DNA of 11,687 bases from Desulfobacteraceae bacterium (GCA_027025615.1 JALVQM010000353.1:1-11687), one strand, 5' to 3'; numbered from the stretch's first letter, positions 1 through 7,833 are shown. Notes: generated by a model not told the origin, from the letters alone. Numbers and translations are program-made.

Positions 1-558
1 CCGTATGCCGGGTGTCACAGTTAAAAATTGTTTGCCGAATGTCCGTTTGATTTCGCCCACTTCCTGTCCCGAACATATCACGCCTGCGCACCCGCAACCA
101 TGAGCCATGGCCGCTCGATGCATAACCAGCCTTTTAGGTTGGCGACAGAAATTAGTATCATAACCAGCCTTGCACAAATCATCAGCAGCAATACTGGTAA
201 GCAGGGTTACCGCCATCACTTTCACCTGCACGCCGGCCGCTTTTACCGCAGCTTCCAGCATCTCCCGGTTCTCTCCACAATGAACCGTTGCCATGGAAAC
301 CCCCAAATCAGCCACCCTGGCCATGGATCGACCGACGGTAACAGGTATATCGTGCAGCTTAAGATCAAGAAAAACTTTTACTCCCCTGTCAATGGTCAAA
401 CGGCGAACAAAGTCCGATCCGGCACTGATAAAAAGCTCCAGACCGATTTTAAACATGCCCACCTCATGTTGCAGTTCCTCCACCAGGGCTTCAGCCTCAG
501 CGGCGGCAGGTACATCCAGCGCAAAAATTATGAAATCCTCGGCCCTCTTTTTCATCAT
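1..558 (-). CDS. pyrF: Orotidine 5'-phosphate decarboxylase, N-terminal part (runs off left edge)
   Basis: This gene reads leftward out of the window; 186 codons are visible with no stop, so the C-terminal fifth or so is missing. PyrF decarboxylates OMP to UMP, the last step of de novo pyrimidine synthesis, in the cytoplasm as a TIM-barrel dimer. The diagnostic signature FLDLKLHDIP lies at residues 63-72, supplying Asp65, Lys67 and Asp70 of the catalytic charge network; the earlier Lys37 sits in MFKIGLELF, as in the family. The visible part ends in VTPGIR, the phosphate-binding segment. I chose the ATG at 556-558 (a second ATG follows directly) because the mature fold starts at DFIIFALDV and an AAGGG-like ribosome site lies just upstream. 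An in-frame ATG at 604-606 overlaps the predicted -10 box and is unlikely to be used. Cysteines are rather frequent near residues 155-162, but otherwise the gene looks ordinary. Family assignment is secure. Confidence 0.95.
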   Translation of the reverse strand, partial: MMKKRAEDFIIFALDVPAAAEAEALVEELQHEVGMFKIGLELFISAGSDFVRRLTIDRGVKVFLDLKLHDIPVTVGRSMARVADLGVSMATVHCGENREMLEAAVKAAGVQVKVMAVTLLTSIAADDLCKAGYDTNFCRQPKRLVMHRAAMAHGCGCAGVICSGQEVGEIKRTFGKQFLTVTPGIR

Positions 559-604
559 CCAGCCCTTTCTGTAGGTTAGCAGCCGTTGCCGGAAATCAAG
601 CTGC

Positions 605-633
605 ATAATACGCAAAACAGCTCCCATCGGCAA
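605..633 (-). promoter_or_regulatory. Putative sigma-70 promoter of pyrF
   Basis: On the minus strand, TTGCCG (628-633) and TATTAT (605-610) are separated by exactly 17 nt. This predicts transcription starting near position 598 and a 5' leader of about 40 nt before the pyrF ATG at 558. The match is by eye to the consensus TTGACA/TATAAT; no experimental support. Confidence 0.5.
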
Positions 634-755
634 GTCATAAAACGTATTGTATTTTTTTGGAAATTAGGTTAATTATGCTAGGTCAAAGATTGTTGCTGAA
701 TTTTTTGTTTAAATCAGGGCCGGGTGCCTTGCCTGCCCCCGAGACATAACCCGAT

Positions 756-772
756 TCAATCAAACGGATTGA
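756..772 (+). promoter_or_regulatory. Inverted repeat just before the CheD-HDOD start codon
   Basis: TCAATC (756-761) and GATTGA (767-772) form a perfect 6-bp inverted repeat with the 5-nt spacer AAACG. It ends four bases before the ATG at 777. The only Shine-Dalgarno-like bases for that gene (CGGA, 765-768) lie inside it, so the RNA hairpin could limit translation; alternatively the DNA palindrome could be an operator. Short repeats like this also arise by chance. Confidence 0.3.
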
Positions 773-776
773 TCAA

Positions 777-2129
777 ATGCACATAATAGAAAAACTTCAT
801 GTAGCTTCCGGCAGTTATTACATAGGAAAACAACAGCCGATGATTCTCCAGGCTTTTCTGGGAACTTGTGTGGGAGTGGCCCTATATTCGGAAAAAACCA
901 AGGTAGGTGGTCTTATTCACCTTTTGCTGCCGGAGCCTGTTGCTTCAGGGACAGTAGAGCATCCCCAAAAATATGCTTCTACCGGTATGCCGATATTTCT
1001 CGAGGCCCTTGAATCAGCAGGGGCCAACTGCAAGTCGATGAAAGCCTGCCTTGCCGGCGGAGCTCTTGTCGGTCCCATCGACAACCAGGATCTCAGCCTG
1101 GATATAGGCGGACGAACGGCGGAGATAGTCGAACAAATCCTGGCGGAGAAACAGATCGAAATAATCCATTCAGAAACTGGCGGCTTTTTCTCCTGTAGTT
1201 TGAACCTGGATCTGGGAAACTTCAATTGCGAAATAAAGCCGGCCGGATTCGATAAACTGAATGAAGAAGCTGATGTTCGGCAACCGAGCCCGGCTGATAT
1301 ACAAAAAGCTCTTGATGATCTAAAACCGATTCCCCAGGTTGCACTTAAGATTCTGCGGATAATCGATGAGGGCAATTACGATATTGAAAAAATAGCTTCT
1401 GAAGTTCGTAAAGACCAGGTAATCAGTGCCCAGACATTGAAATTATGCAACTCAGCAATGTTCGCCCGCCAGCATCCCATAGACTCACTGGACCATGCGT
1501 TGGTCTTTTTAGGCCAGGACATTCTGGTCAAACTGGTTATCTCAGCGGCAGTGGAGAGTTTCTTCCAGCAATCGGCTGCCGGCTATTCCCTTTGCAAGGG
1601 AGGACTATACTACCATGCCATTGGAACGGCAATGATAGCCGAAAAAATTGCCCACCAGACAGGGGCATGTGATCCCGGAGTAGCATACACGGCCGGACTG
1701 CTCCACGACATCGGCAAAGTTGTACTCGATCAGTACGTGGCCTCGACCTATCCACTGTTCTACCGTCAATTACAGAACGAAGGTGTAGAAAGTCGAATAA
1801 TAGAAAAACAGCTGCTAAGTGTAGACCATACTGAGGTCGGTGCAATCCTTGCTCAAAACTGGCGATTTCCAGAGGGCCTCATGGAAACCGTACGCTATCA
1901 TCACAAACCGGAAAACGCTTCAACTGATAGAAACCTGGTGGCGGTCGTCTACCTTGCCAACCTTCTTATGTCCAGGTTTCACACCGGTTTGGAGCTCAGC
2001 CGGGTAGATACACGCGCACTGGAAAAACGTCTGGCAATGGTGGGTCTGGGTTCGGAAAGTTTTGGCGACTTGGTTGACTGGATCCCAGCCCGAACTTTTC
2101 ATTTGGATACTGAAGCCATAGCGGCCTGA
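777..2129 (+). CDS. CheD-HDOD fusion protein (chemoreceptor deamidase domain + HDOD signalling domain)
   Basis: The 450-residue protein joins two signalling domains. Residues 1 to about 158 match CheD, the glutamine deamidase acting on chemotaxis receptors: the catalytic cysteine is Cys31 in FLGTCVGVALY, the paired histidine is His48 in VGGLIHLLLP, and CLAGGALVG (91-99) plus the IGGRTAEIVEQIL and DLGNFNCEIKP strands follow in family order. Residues about 175-440 form an HDOD domain, beginning LKPIPQVALKILRII and containing the typical CNSAMF stretch. Unlike many HDOD domains, it keeps HD-phosphohydrolase-like metal residues: His280, His310-Asp311 in GLLHDIGK, and His375-His376 in RYHHKPE. There is no GYP motif, so it is not a classical c-di-GMP HD-GYP phosphodiesterase. 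No signal peptide or membrane segment is visible. The start is supported by CheD alignment, though its ribosome site is weak. selA starts 52 nt downstream with no obvious terminator between. Domain calls are firm; substrate and role of the fusion are unknown. Confidence 0.9.
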   Translation: MHIIEKLHVASGSYYIGKQQPMILQAFLGTCVGVALYSEKTKVGGLIHLLLPEPVASGTVEHPQKYASTGMPIFLEALESAGANCKSMKACLAGGALVGPIDNQDLSLDIGGRTAEIVEQILAEKQIEIIHSETGGFFSCSLNLDLGNFNCEIKPAGFDKLNEEADVRQPSPADIQKALDDLKPIPQVALKILRIIDEGNYDIEKIASEVRKDQVISAQTLKLCNSAMFARQHPIDSLDHALVFLGQDILVKLVISAAVESFFQQSAAGYSLCKGGLYYHAIGTAMIAEKIAHQTGACDPGVAYTAGLLHDIGKVVLDQYVASTYPLFYRQLQNEGVESRIIEKQLLSVDHTEVGAILAQNWRFPEGLMETVRYHHKPENASTDRNLVAVVYLANLLMSRFHTGLELSRVDTRALEKRLAMVGLGSESFGDLVDWIPARTFHLDTEAIAA

Positions 2130-2181
2130 AGGGCGGCACCCAACATCGCAATTTCCACAGCCGTTGCAGGATAAGTTTTAC

Positions 2182-3600
2182 ATGGATAACAATGAGCGCA
2201 AGCAACAGTATTTACGCCGCCTGCCGGGAGTAGACAAATTACTTGAGGCCACCGGAAAGCCGCAGGCAATTCCCCGGCAAGTACTAACTGCTTCAATTAG
2301 ACAAGTACTTGACGATATCCGCAAGCAGATTCTTACAGAACCGGGTAAAGTCAGCAGCAGCGATCTTTCCATGGAAAACCTTGCTGCAAGGGCATTGGCA
2401 GCAGCCCACTTGATTTTAGCTCCCCGGCTTAAGAGGACCATCAATGCAACCGGAGTAGTTGTCCACACCAACCTTGGCCGCAGCCGCTTGGCGGAAAGCG
2501 CCATAAGGAAAGTAATCGAAGCTTCCCGTTACTATTCCAACCTCGAGTTCGATCTTGAACTTGGCAAACGCGGATCCAGATACAGTATCGTCGAAAATTT
2601 GTTATGTGAAATATCAGGCGCCGAGGCCGCCCTTGTGGTCAACAATAATGCAGGTGCGGTTTTACTCTGTCTTGAAACAATTGCACGCAACCGGGAAGTG
2701 ATAATATCAAGGGGAGAACTGGTGGAAATCGGCGGTTCTTTTCGCATCCCCGATGTAATGGCCAAAAGCGGTGCCCTGTTGAAAGAAGTCGGCACTACCA
2801 ACCGTACCCACCTGGCAGATTATAAAAATGCCATCAATGACTCCACCGGATTATTACTCAAAGCCCATACCAGCAATTACGCCGTGGTCGGCTTTACCAG
2901 TTCCGTGCCGCTGTCTGATCTGGTCAAGCTGGGCGACACATATGGCCTGCCGGTTATGGAAGACCTTGGCAGTGGAAGCTTTCTCGATCTTTCCGGCTAT
3001 GGACTGGCCAAAGAACCAACTGTCCAGGAGTCGGTTGCCAGCGGAGCCGCTTTGGTAACATTCAGCGGCGACAAGCTGCTGGGTGGCCCCCAGGCCGGTT
3101 TGATCGTTGGCAAAAAGCAGATGATATCCAAAATAAAAAAGAATCCCCTGGCCAGGGCCCTGCGTATCGACAAGATGACTCTGGCAGCCCTGGAAGCAAC
3201 TTTGCAACTTTACAGGGACCCGGATGCCGCCCTGGAGCAAATACCTACCCTGGCGGCCCTGACGGCTTCCCTGCCCCACGTAGAAGCCAAGGCCAATCAA
3301 CTTGCACAGGCTTTACGACAACTGGCAAAAGAAGAGTTGGAAATAGAGCTGCTGGACATAAACTCCCGCGCAGGGGGCGGATCTCTACCCTTGTTGGCAA
3401 TCAAAAGCAAGGGCGTGGGCATCAGGCACAGCAAAATTTCGGTTAACCTTCTGGAAAAAGGCCTTAGGCAGGCGGATCCACCGGTTATAGGAAGAATAGA
3501 AGATGACTGGTTAATTTTTGATACCCGGACCATTGATTCTGAAGAAATAGAGTTGATCACCGCTATAGTCGACAAACTAACTGCAACCAATCAGGTTTAA
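2182..3600 (+). CDS. selA: L-seryl-tRNA(Sec) selenium transferase
   Basis: SelA is a cytoplasmic PLP enzyme that converts Ser-tRNA(Sec) to selenocysteinyl-tRNA(Sec) using selenophosphate from SelD; bacterial forms are usually ring-shaped decamers. The 472 residues fit the usual 460-475. The N-terminal tRNA-binding helices include LPGVDKLLE (14-22). The core shows INATGVVVHTNLGR (87-100), YSNLEFDLELGKRGSR, the GTTNRTHLADY segment and the PLP-binding FSGDKLLGGPQAG, where Lys298 is the Schiff-base lysine. I use the ATG at 2182, preceded by AGGA at 2168-2171; a TTG 18 nt upstream is in frame but has no better site. The gene lies between the CheD-HDOD fusion and the TPR gene rather than beside selB, its commonest neighbour, which is not in this window. 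Its presence implies the host makes selenoproteins. No broken motif is seen. Confidence 0.96.
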   Translation: MDNNERKQQYLRRLPGVDKLLEATGKPQAIPRQVLTASIRQVLDDIRKQILTEPGKVSSSDLSMENLAARALAAAHLILAPRLKRTINATGVVVHTNLGRSRLAESAIRKVIEASRYYSNLEFDLELGKRGSRYSIVENLLCEISGAEAALVVNNNAGAVLLCLETIARNREVIISRGELVEIGGSFRIPDVMAKSGALLKEVGTTNRTHLADYKNAINDSTGLLLKAHTSNYAVVGFTSSVPLSDLVKLGDTYGLPVMEDLGSGSFLDLSGYGLAKEPTVQESVASGAALVTFSGDKLLGGPQAGLIVGKKQMISKIKKNPLARALRIDKMTLAALEATLQLYRDPDAALEQIPTLAALTASLPHVEAKANQLAQALRQLAKEELEIELLDINSRAGGGSLPLLAIKSKGVGIRHSKISVNLLEKGLRQADPPVIGRIEDDWLIFDTRTIDSEEIELITAIVDKLTATNQV

Positions 3601-3604
3601 AACA

Positions 3605-4924
3605 ATGGCTGAGAACCAAGGTGTCTCAAGAGTTGACCCAAACGGTTATCTTTACAAGGCAAGCCCCAATGGCCGGGGGAAGGGAAAACCGGACTCAAAG
3701 CAAAGTCCTGCAGTTGCCCAGTGGCCCAGTGCAGCCCAGTGGATGGAAAATTTCGGGACAGTTCACGCCCTGATGTCTGCCGCTGAAAAACATACCATCA
3801 GCTGGCCGTGTTTTTCCGTCATGGCCATCAAGCAGGACCGCAGCCTTTCCGGGCAAAGCGATATAACCCTCGGTCTTTGTGACCTTGCAAGCCTTGTAAA
3901 AGAAGCTGCCGGGCTGGATACTATTGGCGGACGAATAGCTCCGGACCTGGAGATGTACTGGATTTTCGATGGCCCAAAAAGCGATTGCCAAACCATGGCC
4001 AGGCAAATTGCTTCAGCCGCCAAAGATCAAATCAAAGACCTTTCGCTTTCTATCGGAATCGCAGACTACCCCCTGATAGATTATTCTCGTACGCAAATTC
4101 CTGAAAATGCCTGCAAGGCGCTTGATCATGCCGCTTTTTTCGGCCCCGGCAGCATTGTTACTTTCGATGCAGTCAGCCTGAATATCAGTGGAGACCGGCA
4201 CTACCAGGAAAACAGCCTGGAAGAAGCCATAGGCGAGTATTTGAAAGCCCTTGAACTGGATCCTGAAAATGTCAACGTCCACAACAGCCTGGGAGTATGT
4301 TACGGGCGGAAAAAAGAGCTCCAAAACGCCCTGAAATATTTCAAGCAGGCTTTGGAAATCGACCCTGGAGAAGTAATGGCTGTTTACAATATCGGCCTGA
4401 TCCACTACATCAGGGAAGACAGACTCAAAGCCAGACAACAGTGGATGGAAGCCCTCAAGCTCGAAAATGATATTTTTGAAGTCCATTTCCAGCTTGGCCG
4501 CCTGCATGCCGAAACAGAAGAATGGGACAAAGCTCTTTCCCATCTTGAAAAAGCAATCCAATTGCGCCCTGGTTCAGCCCCGGCCCAGCATCTTCTTGGC
4601 AAATGCCACCTGGCGCTGAATGACAAAAAAGGGGCTATCGAAGCCTTCAGACACGCCGTAAGACGCAACCCAGACGATGCCGAAGCATTGTCCGCCTTGG
4701 GATGGCTTTACGCAGAAGAAGGTGAGAACCCGGAAATATCTGTAACTTTCTGCCGGCAGAGCGTAACACTGGAGCCTGAAAACGGCCTTTTTCGCCGCCG
4801 ACTGGCAAATGTTTATCTCAAAAACAACCAGCCGGAAAAGGCCCTGGAACAGTTCCAACTGGCAACAAGTTATGGCGATGATTGTTCTGAGAGGATAGCG
4901 GCCCTGAAGGCAGACAAAGCATAA
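3605..4924 (+). CDS. TPR protein with a degenerate GGDEF-like N-terminal domain
   Basis: This 439-residue soluble-looking protein has two parts. Residues about 66-195 resemble a diguanylate cyclase (GGDEF) domain: FSVMAIKQDR, then an IGGRIAPDLEMYWIFD stretch (107-122) where the GGDEF active-site loop should be, then the characteristic LSLSIGIADYP (146-156) and a C-terminal helix-strand KALDHAAFFGPGSIVTFDAV matching the usual 'AD.ALY.AK..G.N.V' region. The G-G-D/E-E-F residues are not present (APDLEM instead), so cyclase activity is unlikely. Residues about 196-430 are roughly seven tandem tetratricopeptide repeats, with typical motifs such as ALELDPENVNVHNSLGVCYG and ALEIDPGEVMAVYNIGLIHY. The first 50 residues are polar and probably unordered. 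The ATG lies 4 nt after the selA stop, with CAGG at 3592-3595 as a ribosome site, so the two are probably co-transcribed. TPR call is firm; the GGDEF relationship is inferred from pattern and should be treated as likely. Function unknown; probably a protein-interaction scaffold. Confidence 0.85.
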   Translation: MAENQGVSRVDPNGYLYKASPNGRGKGKPDSKQSPAVAQWPSAAQWMENFGTVHALMSAAEKHTISWPCFSVMAIKQDRSLSGQSDITLGLCDLASLVKEAAGLDTIGGRIAPDLEMYWIFDGPKSDCQTMARQIASAAKDQIKDLSLSIGIADYPLIDYSRTQIPENACKALDHAAFFGPGSIVTFDAVSLNISGDRHYQENSLEEAIGEYLKALELDPENVNVHNSLGVCYGRKKELQNALKYFKQALEIDPGEVMAVYNIGLIHYIREDRLKARQQWMEALKLENDIFEVHFQLGRLHAETEEWDKALSHLEKAIQLRPGSAPAQHLLGKCHLALNDKKGAIEAFRHAVRRNPDDAEALSALGWLYAEEGENPEISVTFCRQSVTLEPENGLFRRRLANVYLKNNQPEKALEQFQLATSYGDDCSERIAALKADKA

Positions 4925-4935
4925 AAAAGTCATGG

Positions 4936-4965
4936 TTGATTTTTTAAATCCACGGTTTATATTAT
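4936..4965 (+). promoter_or_regulatory. Putative promoter of the fmdB-like-hemC-cobA/hemD operon
   Basis: TTGATT (4936-4941) is followed after 18 nt by TATTAT (4960-4965), or after 16 nt by TATATT (4958-4963), within the AT-rich 101-nt gap after the TPR gene. It would give a leader of about 50-55 nt before the ATG at 5026, which has GGGAG (5013-5017) as a ribosome site. Consensus match by eye only. Confidence 0.4.
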
Positions 4966-5025
4966 CTTTTCCCGACCAATCCGAATCTTGTTCAGGAAAA
5001 TGAAAGCTGCATGGGAGCCTAACCG

Positions 5026-5250
5026 ATGCCTATTTATGAATATCATTGTCAACAATGTAATGAGAATTTTGAGTTACTGGTAATGGGCGGGGAAGATCCA
5101 ACCTGTCCCAAGTGTAAAAGCCCCAAGGTCGTGCGCCTGATGTCCGCCTGCGGATTCATATCGAAAGGATCCGGGGGGCAAACTGTACGGACCTCTGCCA
5201 GTAGCTGCAGCGGCTGCACATCCACCAACTGTTCCAGTTGCGGACACTGA
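5026..5250 (+). CDS. FmdB-family small zinc-ribbon protein
   Basis: The 74-residue protein begins MPIYEYHCQQC, the hallmark of the FmdB/CxxC-CxxC-SSSS putative regulatory family. A zinc ribbon is formed by Cys8, Cys11, Cys27 and Cys30, followed by a VVRLMSACGF strand and a low-complexity Ser/Gly linker. The tail carries four more cysteines (61, 64, 69, 72) in CSGC...NCSSCGH, a frequent trait of the family that could hold a second metal. The function is not established; the family name comes from a gene near formamidase in Methylophilus. The ribosome site GGGAG lies 8 nt before the ATG. Its stop codon overlaps the hemC start by one base (TGATG), implying translational coupling and perhaps a role in metal or tetrapyrrole metabolism, which is inference. 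Confidence 0.9.
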   Translation: MPIYEYHCQQCNENFELLVMGGEDPTCPKCKSPKVVRLMSACGFISKGSGGQTVRTSASSCSGCTSTNCSSCGH

Positions 5251-6182
5251 TGAAAAGCCTGATCCGTATCGGCACCCGTGGCAGCAAGCTCGCCCTTTGG
5301 CAGGCCAATTGGGTGAAAAATGCTCTTGAAAAGCGCTTTGGCGAAATAGTTGTTGAAATTGTTAAAATCAAGACAAGGGGAGACAAAATTCTCGATGTCC
5401 CCCTGGCAAGGGTCGGCGGCAAGGGATTGTTCGTCAAGGAAATAGAACAGGCCCTGCTTGAAAAGAGTATTGATCTGGCAGTTCACAGCATGAAGGATAT
5501 GCCGGCGGTTACCCCTGCAGGCTTGGAAATCCGCGCTGTTCCTGAAAGAGAAAACCCCCGGGATGTACTGATTTCATTAACCGGAAAAACTATTGACCAA
5601 CTGCCTCCAGGGGCGGTGATCGGCACGAGCAGCCTGCGCCGCAGGGCACAGCTTCTTCATTTACGGCCTGACCTGAAAATCAAATCATTGCGAGGTAATC
5701 TGGATACCCGCCTGAAAAAATTGGAAAGCGGCGAGTTCGATGGCATAATTTTAGCTGCCGCCGGTATACATCGTTTGGGAGCGGCAGACAAGGTTACCCA
5801 ATATATGGAGTTTGAAACAATACTCCCGGCCGTCGGTCAGGGGGCTTTGTGCCTGGAAACAAGGAACGGCGATCCTCTCATTGGTCCATTTATTGACGCC
5901 CTGGACCATGGCCCGACACGAACGGCAGTGGAAGCAGAAAGGGCTTTTCTGGCACGGCTGGAAGGGGGCTGCCAGGTACCCATAGCCGCCCACGCCAGGA
6001 TAGAAAACGAAGCTCTTGAAATTGTAGGCCTGGTAGCCGACCTCAACGGCCGACATCTTATCAAAGCCGGTAAAAAAGGGAAAACCGGAGAAAGCCTTGA
6101 ACTGGGATTGGCTGTAGCCGAGGTATTGCTGGCCAAGGGAGCCCAAAAAATCCTGGAGCAACTTAAAAAAGATGAAACCTGA
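5250..6182 (+). CDS. hemC: Hydroxymethylbilane synthase (porphobilinogen deaminase)
   Basis: HemC joins four porphobilinogen molecules head to tail into the linear tetrapyrrole hydroxymethylbilane in the cytoplasm. The 310-residue length is standard. Clear landmarks are IRIGTRGSKLALWQ near the start, KIKTRGD, VHSMKDMPA with catalytic Asp83, GTSSLRRRAQ, RGNLDTRLKKL, and EGGCQVPIAA, where Cys241 anchors the dipyrromethane cofactor. The ATG at 5250 overlaps the stop of the zinc-ribbon gene by one base; a TTG 12 nt upstream is in frame but would lie inside that gene and adds residues not typical of HemC. The 3' end overlaps the next gene by 11 nt, so product hydroxymethylbilane can be handed to the HemD domain made from the same transcript. 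All catalytic residues I can check are intact. Confidence 0.97.
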   Translation: MKSLIRIGTRGSKLALWQANWVKNALEKRFGEIVVEIVKIKTRGDKILDVPLARVGGKGLFVKEIEQALLEKSIDLAVHSMKDMPAVTPAGLEIRAVPERENPRDVLISLTGKTIDQLPPGAVIGTSSLRRRAQLLHLRPDLKIKSLRGNLDTRLKKLESGEFDGIILAAAGIHRLGAADKVTQYMEFETILPAVGQGALCLETRNGDPLIGPFIDALDHGPTRTAVEAERAFLARLEGGCQVPIAAHARIENEALEIVGLVADLNGRHLIKAGKKGKTGESLELGLAVAEVLLAKGAQKILEQLKKDET

Positions 6183-7713
6183 CTCAACCAAGGGAAAAGT
6201 GTTTTTGGTTGGAGGCGGGCCCGGAGATCCGGGCCTGATTACCGTCCGGGGAGCTGCCTGCATTGCTGCAGCAGATGTGCTGGTATATGATTACCTGGCT
6301 GCAGGACGCCTGCTGAGCCACTCCAGACCCGAATGCGAATGTATCTACGTAGGCAAAAAAGGTGGAGATCATACCCTGTCCCAGGATAAAATAAATGCAC
6401 TGCTGGTCGAAAAAGCCTCCCAGGGCAAGACGGTCACCCGGCTGAAAGGTGGTGATCCGTTTATATTCGGCCGCGGCGGGGAAGAAGCCGAAATCCTGTC
6501 CGAAGCCGGCATAGATTTTGAGATTGTACCCGGGGTGACCTCTGCCATTGCCGCTCCGGCCTACGCCGGAATACCCCTTACCCACCGCAAATTTACCTCC
6601 AGCGTGGCATTCGTCACCGGCCACGAGGATCCTTCAAAACCTGATTCAGCCATCGACTGGCAGGCTCTGGCAAGGGGTATCGGGACCCTGGTCTTTTTAA
6701 TGGGAGTCCGTAATTTACCCAACATCGTTTCCCGGCTGACGGAAGCCGGGAAAAGCCCGGAAACCCCGGCCGCCCTTGTCCGCTGGGGAACAACCAACAG
6801 ACAGCAAACAGTGACCGGCACCCTGGGAGACATTGTTGCCAAAGCCCGCGAAGCCGGCATAAAGGCTCCTGCTGTTATTGTTGTCGGCAAGGTTGTCGAA
6901 CTGCGTGATACCCTCCAATGGTTTGAAAAACGTCCCCTGCTCGGTAAAAGAATAATCGTCACCCGCTCCCGGTCCCAGGCCAGTGGTTTGGTCCAGCGTT
7001 TGAGCGAACTGGGAGCCGAATGCATTGAGCTTCCTACCATAAAAGTGGTCGAGCCGGACAGCTGGGAACTGCTCGACGAGTCCCTGGCCGGGTTGGACAC
7101 CTTTGACTGGATTGTTTTTACCAGTGTCAACGGCGTTGACTTCTTTTTCAGCCGTCTGTTTGACAAAGGCCTGGACTGCCGGGCCCTGGCAAGTGTGAAA
7201 CTTGCAACCATCGGTCCGGCAACTGCAGCAAAATTAAACAAATACGGACTGAAGAGCGACCTGATACCTGAAAACTACCGGGCCGAAGCGGTAGTTGCCG
7301 CTTTTGGCAAACATGATCTAAAGGGAGCTAAAATTTTACTGGCAAGAGCCGAGCAGGCCCGACAATTGCTCGCCAAAGAACTAAGCTCCATGGGAGCCCG
7401 GATAGTAGAAGCAACAACTTACAAAACATTGTCTGAGACCCCGGATCTTTCCGCACTGGAAGAATTTTCCGCCAAACGACCGGCTGATATGATTACCTTC
7501 ACCAGCTCATCAACGGTAACAAATTTTCATAATCTGGCATCCCAGGCCGGTAAAAATGGAATCGAAGCCGCCAGAGCCGTCGCCTGTATCGGCCCCATTA
7601 CAGCCAATACCGCCCGCAAGCTTGGCTACCGGGTGTCAACAACTGCTGAAGTCTATACCATTGAGGGCCTTTGCCGGGCTATCGTAAGATTCTTCCAAAA
7701 TCAGGCAGAATAG
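6172..7713 (+). CDS. cobA-hemD: Fused uroporphyrinogen-III C-methyltransferase / uroporphyrinogen-III synthase
   Basis: This 513-residue bifunctional enzyme carries two successive but order-inverted steps. The HemD half (about 256-513) closes hydroxymethylbilane to uroporphyrinogen III; it shows GKRIIVTRSRSQASGLVQRL, FDWIVFTSVNGVDFFF, TFTSSSTV and ACIGPITANTARKLGY. The CobA/SUMT half (1 to about 248) then adds two SAM methyls to give precorrin-2; it shows VFLVGGGPGDPGLITVRG, LKGGDPFIFGRGGEE (91-105) and PGVTSAIAAPAYAGIPLTHR. Fusion in this order is common in Desulfobacterota and Clostridia, where precorrin-2 feeds siroheme, cobalamin and alternative heme synthesis. Both halves look complete. 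The ATG lies inside the end of hemC; its ribosome site is weak (GGAG 13 nt away), which suits coupled translation. No siroheme synthase or hemB follows in this window. Confidence 0.96.
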   Translation: MKPDSTKGKVFLVGGGPGDPGLITVRGAACIAAADVLVYDYLAAGRLLSHSRPECECIYVGKKGGDHTLSQDKINALLVEKASQGKTVTRLKGGDPFIFGRGGEEAEILSEAGIDFEIVPGVTSAIAAPAYAGIPLTHRKFTSSVAFVTGHEDPSKPDSAIDWQALARGIGTLVFLMGVRNLPNIVSRLTEAGKSPETPAALVRWGTTNRQQTVTGTLGDIVAKAREAGIKAPAVIVVGKVVELRDTLQWFEKRPLLGKRIIVTRSRSQASGLVQRLSELGAECIELPTIKVVEPDSWELLDESLAGLDTFDWIVFTSVNGVDFFFSRLFDKGLDCRALASVKLATIGPATAAKLNKYGLKSDLIPENYRAEAVVAAFGKHDLKGAKILLARAEQARQLLAKELSSMGARIVEATTYKTLSETPDLSALEEFSAKRPADMITFTSSSTVTNFHNLASQAGKNGIEAARAVACIGPITANTARKLGYRVSTTAEVYTIEGLCRAIVRFFQNQAE

Positions 7714-7792
7714 CCTAAATTGGATCCCGGGCTGCAATCACAACAGCATGCAGTGTCCAAGTCTACGTCTTTTGGTAATGCCATCAAACCTG

Positions 7793-7822
7793 TTGACCTA
7801 TCATTAGCAAGCCGGGTATAGG
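7793..7822 (+). promoter_or_regulatory. Putative promoter of the M20-like-gpgS-moaA operon
   Basis: TTGACC (7793-7798) is followed, after 18 nt, by TATAGG (7817-7822). This is a five-of-six -35 match with a four-of-six -10. It would start transcription near 7829 and give a leader of about 118 nt. The stretch between the cobA-hemD stop and this point shows no gene and no convincing terminator. Confidence 0.4.
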
Positions 7823-7833
7823 ATTGGTAAAGT

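Noticed and set aside
28..579. A 183-residue open frame on the + strand overlapping pyrF
   Set aside because: It is the antisense shadow of pyrF; the minus-strand frame carries the FLDLKLHDIP signature and is open throughout.
556..606. Extending pyrF to the in-frame ATG at 604-606
   Set aside because: That ATG overlaps the predicted -10 box and would add 16 residues unlike PyrF; the ATG at 558 has a ribosome site and the normal family N-terminus.
4924..4945. AT-rich 9-bp hairpin right after the TPR gene as an intrinsic terminator
   Set aside because: The stem is almost all A-T with one G-T wobble, the T-run is part of the stem, and it overlaps the promoter candidate at 4936; too weak to call.
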